NCBI RefSeq assembly: GCF_900129705.1
Contig: NZ_FQWO01000001.1
Coordinates: 248,001 to 312,000 of the forward strand
Direction: 5' to 3'
Length of the DNA: 64,000 nucleotides
Source of the DNA: Flavobacterium granuli
GTDB taxonomy: Bacteria; Bacteroidota; Bacteroidia; Flavobacteriales; Flavobacteriaceae
Each line of letters begins with the position of its first letter. The first letter of the stretch is position 1. The notes below the pieces were generated by a model that saw only the letters and a list, made by a program, of their open reading frames with translations, did no database searches and had not been told where the DNA came from. The translations under genes were made by a program, and so were the position numbers. Shown one piece after another: positions 7,755-16,458 of the stretch.

Positions 7755-10700
7755 TTATTCTGAAGACATTACTTTCTTGGAACTGCTTCCTCTATCAGTA
7801 GTCAATTTCACAATAAAAACTTGCTCTTGTCCTATATTCACATTAAGATCAAGCATAACATTTTTATTTAAGTAACTATTAGTGTCTTTTTTAGAATACA
7901 CTAAGGTTCCTTGTGTATTAAACACTTCAATTTTCACGTCAGACTGATAATCAAAATCATATCTGATAGTCAACTGATCTTTAAATGGAACCGGACTCGC
8001 AGTAAAACCGGCAAGTTCTGCACTAGAAAGTGATGATTGTTCTGCTTTAGGACATTCAGGAATATCCCAACCAACGAATATAGCACATTCGTCAAACACT
8101 TCATTAATAGCACCAACAGCACCCGCAATATCAGATAATGATGCACCTCCTTCAGAGTTTTTAATTCCGTCAACATTAGCTAAGGCACGATTTGCTAAAT
8201 CTAACAAACCGGCAACTGTTTTATCACCATTAATAGCATTAATAACAGCAGCGCTGAATGTTCTACGAGTATACTCATTTACAGTTGGCACCCAAATATC
8301 ACCTTCATAATGACCACAAACTCTTGTTTTTGGAATATCAGATCCACATCCGCCATCAGGCTTGGCTGTTGCCAAAGTACCTGCCTGCAATAGGAATGCT
8401 CCTAAATCAGACGGACTGGTTATATTAATATTCAACGCCATGGCAATGGTTTGTGAAAGAAGCACGTTGTTAATTCGGCCATTTTTCAAATAGGAAGCTG
8501 GCAATCCACAAATACTTACATTACCTCCATCAAGTTCTCTGGCTTTGCCTCCGCCCGGCATTACGTCAATAATGCAACTAACAGCACCCGGTAAAGACAT
8601 AATGACAGTTTGAGCGTTTTTACCTATGGTAATAGAACCTCCGGCATTAGTTAATGCCTGCGTAATTAAATTCGCAGTGGAAATTCCTCCTACTGATCCG
8701 TCACAGTATTTACCTCCAGAATTACCATAAGCTCCTTGAGTATAAGTACATATAGCTGCAGCACATGATGGTCCTTCAGCTATTACTTCTGAACCGGATT
8801 GCTCACATCCATGTGCGTCTTTTACGATCCAATTATAAGTACCTGCTGCCAGTCCTGAATAAACTTTTGGAGAGCTTTGCGTTACAAAACCACCTCCATT
8901 GAAATTCACCATATAAGGAGCTGTTCCTCCACTAAAAGTAAGAGTAACGGAACCGTCTGAATCTCCCAGACAAGTCACTTCGGTATGAGCATCACTGGCT
9001 ATAAGAGCGGTAGGTTGTCCTACTGTTTCAGAGCCGGATTGTTCACATCCATGAGCGTCTTTTACGATCCATGAATAAGTACCTGCTGCCAGTCCTGAAT
9101 AAAGTTTAGGGGATGTTTGCGTTACAAAACCACCACCATTGAAATTTACCATATAAGGAGCTGTACCGCCACTAAAGGTAACTGTTACCGATCCATCAGA
9201 TCCTCCGTTACAACTTACATCAACATGAGCATCACTGGCTGCAAGAGCGGTTGGTTGCCCTACTATTTCTGAGCCTGACAATTCACATCCATGATCATCT
9301 CTTACAGTCCATGGGTAAGTACCTGCTGCTAAACCTGAATAAACTTTTGGTGAAGTTTGTGCTGTAAAAGCACCTCCATTAAAGCTCACTGTATACGGAG
9401 TAGTACCATTGCCGAAGGTAATTGTTACACTACCATCAGTTCCACCATTACAACTCACATCAACATGAGCATCACTGGCCGTAAGAGCAGTTGGTTGTCC
9501 TACAGTTTCTGATCCGGCTTGTTCACATCCATGAGCGTCTTTTACTGTCCATGAATAAGTGCCCGCTACCAATCCTGAATAAAGTTTAGGGGAAGTTTGC
9601 GCTACAAATCCACCGCCATTAAAGTTCACCATATAAGGAGCTGTACCGCCACTGAAAGTAACAGTAACTGAACCATCAGTACCTCCATTACAATTTACAT
9701 CGGCATGAGCATCACTGGCTATTAGAGCAGCTGGCTGTCCTACAGTTTCTGATCCGGTTTGTTCACATCCATGAGCGTCTTTTACTGTCCATGAATAAGT
9801 ACCTGCTGCCAGTCCTGAATAAACTTTTGGGGATGTTTGCGCTACAAATCCGCCGCCATTGAAGTTTACCATATAAGGAGCCGTACCGCCACTAAAAGTA
9901 ACTGTTACTGAACCATCAGATCCTCCGTTACAAGCTACATCAGTATGAGCATCACTGGCCATAAGGGCTGTTGGCTGTCCTACTGTTTCAGAGCCGGATT
10001 GTTCACATCCATGGGCATCTTTGACAATCCAAGAATAAGTACCTGCTGCCAATCCTGAATAAAGTTTAGGAGAAGTTTGCGCTACAAATCCTCCGCCGTT
10101 GAAGTTCACCATATAAGGAGCAGTACCGCCACTAAAAGTGACTGTTACCGAACCATCTCTTCCACCATTACAGCTTACATCAACATGAGCATCACTAGCT
10201 GTAAGATCCGTTGGTTGACCCACGGTTTCTGAACCGGATTGTTCACATCCATGGGCGTCTTTTACTGTCCATGAATAAGTACCCGCTGCCAATCCTGAAT
10301 AAAGTTTAGGGGAAGTTTGCGTTACAAATCCACCTCCATTAAAATTCACCATATAAGGAGCCGTACCACCACTGAAAGTCACAGTAACTGAACCATCGGC
10401 TACTCCATTACAGGATGCATTAGTATGAGCATCACTGGCTGCAAGAGCGGTAGGTTGCCCCACAGTCTCTGAACCGGATTGCTCACAACCATGGGCATCT
10501 TTTACTGTCCATGAATAAGTACCCGCTGCCAGTCCTGAATAAAGTTTAGGGGAAGTTTGCGTTACAAATCCACCGCCGTTGAAGTTCACCATATAAGGAG
10601 CTGTACCGCCACTAAAAGTGACAGTAACCGAACCATCGGTACCACCATTGCAGTTCACATCAACATGAGCATCACTGGCTGCAAGAGCGGTTGGTTGTCC

Positions 10701-13559
10701 CACTGTTTCTGAACCGGATTGCTCACATCCATGGGCATCTTTGACAGTCCATGAATAAGTACCCGCTGCAAGACCTGAATAAAGCTTAGGAGAGCTTTGT
10801 GCTACAAATCCTCCGCCGTTGAAGTTCACCATATAAGGAGCCGTACCACCACTAAAAGTGACTGTTACTGAACCATCAGTTCCGCCATTACAACTCACAT
10901 CAACATGAGCATCACTGGCTGCAAGATCGGTTGGTTGCCCAACTGTTTCTGAACCGGATTGTTCACATCCATGAGCGTCTTTAACAGTCCAGGAATAAGT
11001 ACCCGCTGCCAATCCTGAATAAAGTTTAGGGGAAGTTTGTGTTATAAATCCACCTCCATTGAAGTTCACCATATAAGGAGCTGTACCACCACTAAAAGTG
11101 ACCGTTACTGAACCATCAGCTACTCCATTACAGGATGCATTAGTATGAACATCGCTGGCTGCAAGAGCCGCTGGTTGTCCCACGGTTTCTGATCCTGACA
11201 ATTCACATCCGTGATCGTCTCTTACAGTCCATGGGTAAGTGCCCGCTGCCAGTCCTGAATAAACTTTAGGGGATGTTTGTGCAGTAAAAGCGCCTCCGTT
11301 AAAACTTATGGTATATGGAGTCGTACCATTGCCAAAAGTAATAGTAACCGTACCATCACTACCTCCATTACAATTTACATCAGTATGCGCATCAGTAGCC
11401 GTAAGAGCGGTGGGCTGACCCACTGTTTCTGAACCGGATTGTTCACATCCATGGGCGTCTTTGACAGTCCAGGAATAAGTACCCGCTGCCAATCCTGAAT
11501 AAAGTTTAGGGGAAGTTTGTGCTACAAATCCGCCTCCGTTAAAGTTCACCATATAAGGAGCCGTACCACCACTAAAAGTGACCGTTACTGAACCATCAGT
11601 TCCTCCATTACAGTTTACATCAGTATGAGCATCACTGGCCAAAAGAACGGTAGGTTCTCCTACTGTTTCTGAACCGGATTGTTCACATCCATTTGCTCCT
11701 CTTACAATCCAGGAATAGCTTCCCGCAATAAGACCGGAATAGGTTTTTGGAGAAGTTTGTGTTACAAATCCGCCACCGTTAAAATTAACTTCATAAGGAG
11801 CTGTTCCTCCGCTGAAAGTTATAGTCACTGAACCATCAGAGGCTCCGTTACAACTTACATCAGTATGAGCATCACTGGCCGTTGGCGGCACTTTATCTTC
11901 TAAAACGGTTACATAACTTGTAGCCGTACAGCCTGCAAAGCCAGTTGCCGAAACAACAGCAGCATATACCCCACCTTGCGTAACTAAACGATTTAAGTCG
12001 GGTTCCGAATCTTCCGCTGGAAGGAGTGGCCCAATACCATCTGTTTTATCTCCTGGCGTTGGATCAGGCCCATAAAATGCAACAATTGCCCCTGGCGGCA
12101 TCACAGCTGTAGCTGTAATTGTCGCATTAGCGTTAGTACACGTAATGGAACGATCAACCCCCAATGTCACTTCCGGTTTAACCGTAAATCCAAACAGGTA
12201 GGGGCCCGCAAAGTCTTTTAACTCACAGCTGAAAGGGTCATTATTCCCCCCTGCGCAGCTTCTGGTTTTAACCACTAAACTACCCAATATATTGGCACAG
12301 GGATCAGAACTTCCTTTTCTGTCCAATCCAAAAGCAGTCAGATTAATACCAATCTCTACATGTTGGAATTTTTGGTAGTTATCGAAGAAAGTAGCATTAG
12401 GCCCTTCTATAGTTCCCCAAGGTGGCCCCAAGGTTGTATCTTCAGCATTAACTCTACCAAATATATTTGTATCCGATCCACTTTTGTCAGTAATACGGGC
12501 ATATCCGAAATCTCCGCTTTGCAAACCCTTTTCAAAAGAGCCTGCTACTGGAGTAAATTTGAGATTTGGAGTCGAAAACAAACTGTTAAACTGAGCCTCT
12601 GACATCCACAATCGGATTCTTACATCCGGTTTGGTTCCTCCATTTTCATAATCTACAGAAACAATGATCGTTCCGGGAGTAATAATGTTACCACTTGCAT
12701 CAAAAACCCAGGCAGTACGCCCACCATCATTTCCCGTATTAGTAAATTGTGATCCATTGAAAGCTACTAAAGTTCTAAAGAATTCAAAATCAATATGCTT
12801 ACTACCATCAGTCGATCTGAGTGTAGCTGCAGCATAGGCCCAAAGTTCATCAAAGGGTCTGTCATCTAATGGAAATCCTGGATTCTTGGAAGGATCATGT
12901 GGATTTGTTCCTCTTAAATGCGCCATAACATCAATGATATCATCTTTTTGTGGCACACTTCCAGATCCAAGATTCCAAGTGATAGGGTTATCCGGATTTT
13001 TATCAGAAGTAGCAGTAAAAATAGTAGCATCAGAATTACCCTGAGCAGAATTGTTATCTCTGCCGTAAACGGCATCCAACCACAGATAGTCCTTGCCGTC
13101 TCCTGAGCTGACAACGGGATATGGATAAGGAAAAGTTGGATTACTGATAGACTGTCTTAGCTCAAAGGAAAAATTATTATTGGCTAATATTGAAGCTCTT
13201 TTCGCAGCCGCAGTACTCTCATCTATTACTCCTTTACCTTTACTATCAGGCAAAGCATATGTATGATTAAACCAGTCATCAGTATTCTGGCCACCGCCAA
13301 GATTCCCGAACTGCAGCAAATTAGCATAGGCATCGGCCTCAATACCAAAATTGGCCTTGACAGCGGCCCCACCAACAAGCTGCCCATAAGTAGTAGTCGT
13401 AAAACCAAATCCTAAAAGCAGCAGTGATCCATAAAAAAAGAGCTTTTTAGAGAACGTATTCGTCCAAAAAAAGCTCGAAAAACCCGCTTTGAGACAGCAG
13501 GAAAAAGTGTACCAGCATTTCAGTACACTTTTAATCGTGTAAAAAATAATATTTTTCAT
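7755..13559 (-). CDS. Giant SprB-repeat adhesin-like protein with T9SS type A sorting domain
   Basis: A 1934-residue surface protein. Order of parts: a long, partly basic lead (1-40), a signal segment (LFFYGSLLLLGFGF, ending TYGQ near 62), a non-repetitive N-terminal domain (about 62-560), 13 SprB-type repeats of 80 residues (about 560-1600), a Cys-containing domain (about 1600-1850, with KYCDGSVGG and GGNVSICGLP), and a sorting domain starting SPVPFKDQLTIRYDF. Each repeat has a D/C-N-G core, a SGGTAPYMVNFNGGGF strand and ends GCEQSGSETVGQ. SprB, the F. johnsoniae gliding adhesin, has repeats of this family, but similarity to the repeat does not prove a motility role. The start at 13557-13559 is chosen over an ATG 47 codons upstream, which would place coding sequence across the conserved leader. 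Confidence 0.88.
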   Translation of the reverse strand: MKNIIFYTIKSVLKCWYTFSCCLKAGFSSFFWTNTFSKKLFFYGSLLLLGFGFTTTTYGQLVGGAAVKANFGIEADAYANLLQFGNLGGGQNTDDWFNHTYALPDSKGKGVIDESTAAAKRASILANNNFSFELRQSISNPTFPYPYPVVSSGDGKDYLWLDAVYGRDNNSAQGNSDATIFTATSDKNPDNPITWNLGSGSVPQKDDIIDVMAHLRGTNPHDPSKNPGFPLDDRPFDELWAYAAATLRSTDGSKHIDFEFFRTLVAFNGSQFTNTGNDGGRTAWVFDASGNIITPGTIIVSVDYENGGTKPDVRIRLWMSEAQFNSLFSTPNLKFTPVAGSFEKGLQSGDFGYARITDKSGSDTNIFGRVNAEDTTLGPPWGTIEGPNATFFDNYQKFQHVEIGINLTAFGLDRKGSSDPCANILGSLVVKTRSCAGGNNDPFSCELKDFAGPYLFGFTVKPEVTLGVDRSITCTNANATITATAVMPPGAIVAFYGPDPTPGDKTDGIGPLLPAEDSEPDLNRLVTQGGVYAAVVSATGFAGCTATSYVTVLEDKVPPTASDAHTDVSCNGASDGSVTITFSGGTAPYEVNFNGGGFVTQTSPKTYSGLIAGSYSWIVRGANGCEQSGSETVGEPTVLLASDAHTDVNCNGGTDGSVTVTFSGGTAPYMVNFNGGGFVAQTSPKLYSGLAAGTYSWTVKDAHGCEQSGSETVGQPTALTATDAHTDVNCNGGSDGTVTITFGNGTTPYTISFNGGAFTAQTSPKVYSGLAAGTYPWTVRDDHGCELSGSETVGQPAALAASDVHTNASCNGVADGSVTVTFSGGTAPYMVNFNGGGFITQTSPKLYSGLAAGTYSWTVKDAHGCEQSGSETVGQPTDLAASDAHVDVSCNGGTDGSVTVTFSGGTAPYMVNFNGGGFVAQSSPKLYSGLAAGTYSWTVKDAHGCEQSGSETVGQPTALAASDAHVDVNCNGGTDGSVTVTFSGGTAPYMVNFNGGGFVTQTSPKLYSGLAAGTYSWTVKDAHGCEQSGSETVGQPTALAASDAHTNASCNGVADGSVTVTFSGGTAPYMVNFNGGGFVTQTSPKLYSGLAAGTYSWTVKDAHGCEQSGSETVGQPTDLTASDAHVDVSCNGGRDGSVTVTFSGGTAPYMVNFNGGGFVAQTSPKLYSGLAAGTYSWIVKDAHGCEQSGSETVGQPTALMASDAHTDVACNGGSDGSVTVTFSGGTAPYMVNFNGGGFVAQTSPKVYSGLAAGTYSWTVKDAHGCEQTGSETVGQPAALIASDAHADVNCNGGTDGSVTVTFSGGTAPYMVNFNGGGFVAQTSPKLYSGLVAGTYSWTVKDAHGCEQAGSETVGQPTALTASDAHVDVSCNGGTDGSVTITFGNGTTPYTVSFNGGAFTAQTSPKVYSGLAAGTYPWTVRDDHGCELSGSEIVGQPTALAASDAHVDVSCNGGSDGSVTVTFSGGTAPYMVNFNGGGFVTQTSPKLYSGLAAGTYSWIVKDAHGCEQSGSETVGQPTALIASDAHTEVTCLGDSDGSVTLTFSGGTAPYMVNFNGGGFVTQSSPKVYSGLAAGTYNWIVKDAHGCEQSGSEVIAEGPSCAAAICTYTQGAYGNSGGKYCDGSVGGISTANLITQALTNAGGSITIGKNAQTVIMSLPGAVSCIIDVMPGGGKARELDGGNVSICGLPASYLKNGRINNVLLSQTIAMALNINITSPSDLGAFLLQAGTLATAKPDGGCGSDIPKTRVCGHYEGDIWVPTVNEYTRRTFSAAVINAINGDKTVAGLLDLANRALANVDGIKNSEGGASLSDIAGAVGAINEVFDECAIFVGWDIPECPKAEQSSLSSAELAGFTASPVPFKDQLTIRYDFDYQSDVKIEVFNTQGTLVYSKKDTNSYLNKNVMLDLNVNIGQEQVFIVKLTTDRGSSSKKVMSSE
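8769..11888 (-). repeat. Thirteen in-frame 240-bp tandem repeats (SprB type)
   Basis: The unit boundary (a GCATCACTGGC-like block) recurs at exactly 240-base steps from 9000 to 11880. All 13 units keep frame. Units differ in sub-types: the 3rd and 11th from the N-terminus carry GNGTTPYT instead of SGGTAPY, and the 4th and 7th share NASCNGVADGS. The array encodes most of the middle of the 1934-aa protein. Confidence 0.95.
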
Positions 13560-13639
13560 AGTAATAGTATTTTTATGCCATAAATTAAAATTGAGTAGGC
13601 AATTCAGAGAATTGAGGTAAAAGCTGTTAAAAGAATTAC

Positions 13640-13677
13640 CTTCATAAAACGCTTTATGAAGTAGGCCATCATTCAAA
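13640..13677 (-). promoter_or_regulatory. Conserved leader hairpin, copy B
   Basis: Upstream of the 1934-aa T9SS gene. CTTCATAAA and TTTATGAAG form a perfect 9-bp stem with a 4-base loop, next to a GCCATCATT block, as in copy A at 7565-7603. Further blocks between it and the start codon (CCATAAATT, AGTAGG) are also shared with copy A, with only one-base shifts. Confidence 0.65.
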
Positions 13678-14528
13678 GGATAAAACATGAACACTAACAA
13701 TCATGCGATTCCTTACCAATAAGAGAGTCATTATTGATAAATGACTTTTAAAGTTAGGAGTGACCAAAAGGTTAAAAACAAGCATTTTCAGACTTGGGGA
13801 AGAAAAGCCGCTACAGAAAAGAAAACTTCAAAAAATACTCCTGAAGCACACTATCAATCAAAGGATTATTTCAATAGAAAAGAAATTAAAATCCTTTTTT
13901 CAAACAATTACTAATATTAAAACGATTAACATTTTTCATATAAAAAACTCAGTATTTTTAAAAAAAGTTGCTATACTTGAGGAGAAAACCTTAAAAAAAA
14001 TTCATACAGAATCACAGTATCAAAAAGCCGTTTTTATGTGCTGACTAAAAATATAGACTGTCCTTTTTTCTGAATTTTCAGTTAATATTTTAAGACTATT
14101 GAATTAGGTTTCTATACACTCAAATTTAAGGGTTTAGCTAAAAAAAGAGAAGGGAATTAGTCTAAACAAGACCAAATTCTTTTTTCTACGACAAAGAACA
14201 AGGCGCGCTAAGAAAAGCATTACACAAATAAAACATTAACAATAAATAACATGTTAACTACCTGATAATTAAATTATTACAAATAATATTACCAAAATAA
14301 GGTTGATCCCAAAATAATGTTAAACTTCTAAAAATTAATCTAATACATTCGCATTCTATCGAATAAATCTTGATTTTAAAATAAAAAAAAACGCAAAATG
14401 ATACATAATTTTTAATCTGTAAAATGAACCTCTTTTATTAGTTTCAAAAATAAAAATCAACAGTTTTAACATCTGTTTACTACAGTTTTACAAAAAAGTG
14501 ACCCAACTTGCTCAATTGAAAAAAAAAA
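13678..14528. other. Gene-free AT-rich stretch
   Basis: The part nearest 13680 should hold the promoter of the 1934-aa gene: on the minus strand TATCCTTTG lies just before the leader, one base longer than consensus. The rest is AT-rich and holds no convincing gene. A 94-codon open frame at 13760-14044 is rich in Lys and Ile, has no recognisable motif and is probably chance. Nothing else was seen. Confidence 0.5.
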
Positions 14529-14559
14529 AAAAGACCTTTCATTGCTGAAAAGGTCTTTT
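14529..14559 (-). terminator. Terminator downstream of the type III PKS gene
   Basis: AAAAGACCTTT (14529-14539) pairs with AAAGGTCTTTT (14549-14559); on the minus strand a run of about 14 T follows. It lies 175 bases past the PKS stop codon. The stem is nearly the same as that of the icmF terminator at 16354-16381. Confidence 0.7.
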
Positions 14560-14733
14560 GCTGATTTAATAGAGTAACGATCTAAAAAACTAATTGGATG
14601 TTCTTTATTAGACTTTCATTTCCGTTTTATTCTTCATTGTTGTGATTCTTGTTTAGGAAATGTTAACTGGTTTAAAATGAAACCTATTGTAATTTAGTAG
14701 CTTTAACAAGCTAAATTTTACTTAAAAAAAAAA

Positions 14734-15954
14734 TCAGATTTTTTCAAGCAACAATCCGGTAGCAGTAAGACCCGGTCCAAAGGCCATGGCAACAACTTTG
14801 GTTCCCGGCTGAATGTTTGAATCATTTACAATTTCATTAAAAATATGTGGGATGCTAGCCGAAGACATATTTCCATGACCTCGTAGGACTTCGAAAGACC
14901 AATAGGCCTGTTCTTTTGAAAGACCAATTTCACTGACCACATAATCAATAATTTTAGGTCCGCCGGGATGAATCGCAAAATGCATATTGGCTTTCTGTTC
15001 TTCAAGATCAATATCTCCTTTTTTACAAAGTGTGCTTAAAAATGATTTGATGTTTTTACGAATAAAAACAGGAACCCGTTTAGAAAGTGTCATCAAAAAA
15101 TTGTACTCTCCTAAATCCCAAGACATATCTTCCAGGGAATCCGGGATAATAACCTCATGAAAAGCCAAAATTCGCAATCCTTTTTTCTCTGTAATACTGG
15201 CATCATTCAGGAATGACTGCTCTTCATATAAAGAATAGCCTATAAAACCATCCGCAAAAAGCGAGCAAATCATCGTATTGGCTGAGGAAAATTCTGTTAA
15301 ATTCAAATGTGCCGACAATAATTCCGTATGAACCACGTCTGCCCTACCGTTACTTTTACTGGCGCTTATTAAACTGCTGGCGGTACGGATTGCCGGAAAA
15401 GCGCCGTAACAGCCCATGTGGTAGGAATGGGTGACCTGAACCGTTTCCCAGTTTCTTTCTATTACCGCTTCCTGGGCAACACTGGGCGAAGAATAACCGG
15501 AACAAGTAACATGTATAAGATTTTCAGGTCTGGCGCTTACATTGGAATAAAATGCATCAAAAACAAAGCCCATTTTTCTTTTGAACCATTCCATTCGAAC
15601 CTCAATCTTAGGGCCAAAAGAATGCCCGGACTTGACTTCAAAACCACTTGGAAAATGATATTCTGAAGGGGAAGTGATGTCCATTATATTTTCAATAAAG
15701 TCTTCAACTTCCTCAAAAATGATACTTTGTCTGCAATTAATACTTTCCGGAGAAACAGAATACTTATCCACCTGATCCGAAATAAACTTAAAGCTAACCG
15801 ACTCATCCTCATTAACCTCATTCCCTGAAGCATCTATCTTAGGTAGGTTTTGAAAATGATAATATAAAAACTTGGTGTACTGATTGAGCTTTGCCTGGTC
15901 GAATAAGGTACCAACCTGAATAGGATGAAAATTGGAAATAATAACACTTTTCAT
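14734..15954 (-). CDS. Type III polyketide synthase (chalcone/stilbene synthase-like)
   Basis: A 406-residue thiolase-fold enzyme expected to condense acyl-CoA starters with malonyl-CoA to give resorcinol- or pyrone-type products. The full catalytic triad of the family is visible: Cys182 in YHMGCYGAFP, His329 in FAIHPGGPK and Asn362 in RGHGNMSSAS. The C-terminal GFGPG-type loop appears as AFGPGLTATGLLLE. The start has no competitor. The gene is alone on its strand with gene-free DNA on both sides: none of the usual partners (methyltransferase, FAD-dependent hydroxylase, desaturase) is next to it. The family call is firm; the product cannot be predicted. Confidence 0.88.
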   Translation of the reverse strand: MKSVIISNFHPIQVGTLFDQAKLNQYTKFLYYHFQNLPKIDASGNEVNEDESVSFKFISDQVDKYSVSPESINCRQSIIFEEVEDFIENIMDITSPSEYHFPSGFEVKSGHSFGPKIEVRMEWFKRKMGFVFDAFYSNVSARPENLIHVTCSGYSSPSVAQEAVIERNWETVQVTHSYHMGCYGAFPAIRTASSLISASKSNGRADVVHTELLSAHLNLTEFSSANTMICSLFADGFIGYSLYEEQSFLNDASITEKKGLRILAFHEVIIPDSLEDMSWDLGEYNFLMTLSKRVPVFIRKNIKSFLSTLCKKGDIDLEEQKANMHFAIHPGGPKIIDYVVSEIGLSKEQAYWSFEVLRGHGNMSSASIPHIFNEIVNDSNIQPGTKVVAMAFGPGLTATGLLLEKI

Positions 15955-16353
15955 AAGAAGTTAACATTTGCTTTAATTAGAATAAAAGATTCGTATTTAC
16001 TCCGCTAAAGCTTATTTAAATAAAATCTAGAGGCAGCATAGGAACCCTATCGAATTGAAATTCAACATATTTCATAAGTTTTGAACCGAATTCTCTACTA
16101 AAAATAAATTAAAACTTTTTAAAAAGAAATAAGCCAACTAAGCTCTTAATTGAAATAAACCACAATCACTTGATTAACAACAACTTACGCAATGTTGTAA
16201 TTTTGTTAAAATACTCATTATCAACACATTGTAAGAATGCTGCCACGCTAGATAATTCACTTAGCACTAATTACCAACTGCAATCCAAAATTTAAAAACA
16301 GAGAAAATGACAGATCTTACTTTTGACTATTCAACCCTTAGCCTCAAAATAAA
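15955..16353. other. Gene-free stretch upstream of the PKS gene
   Basis: Contains the untranslated leader and promoter region of the PKS gene, but no clear TAnnTTTG element was found on the minus strand. No open frame with recognisable content and no repeat or RNA structure was seen before the terminator that begins at 16354. Confidence 0.4.
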
Positions 16354-16381
16354 AAAGACCTTTCATCTCTGAAAGGTCTTT
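16354..16381 (-). terminator. Terminator of icmF
   Basis: A perfect 11-bp stem, AAAGACCTTTC (16354-16364) with GAAAGGTCTTT (16371-16381), loop ATCTCT, followed on the minus strand by TTTATTTT. It lies 78 bases past the icmF stop codon. Confidence 0.8.
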
Positions 16382-16458
16382 AAAATTCTGATTGAATATT
16401 TCTGTAAAGCTATGATGCTTTGTTTTCAAAAACGGAATAAGGAATCCAACTCTTTGAC

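Noticed and set aside
13760-14044. 94-codon open frame as a gene
   Set aside because: Lys/Ile-rich, no motif, no clear promoter or RBS, in an AT-rich gap where frames of this size are expected by chance.
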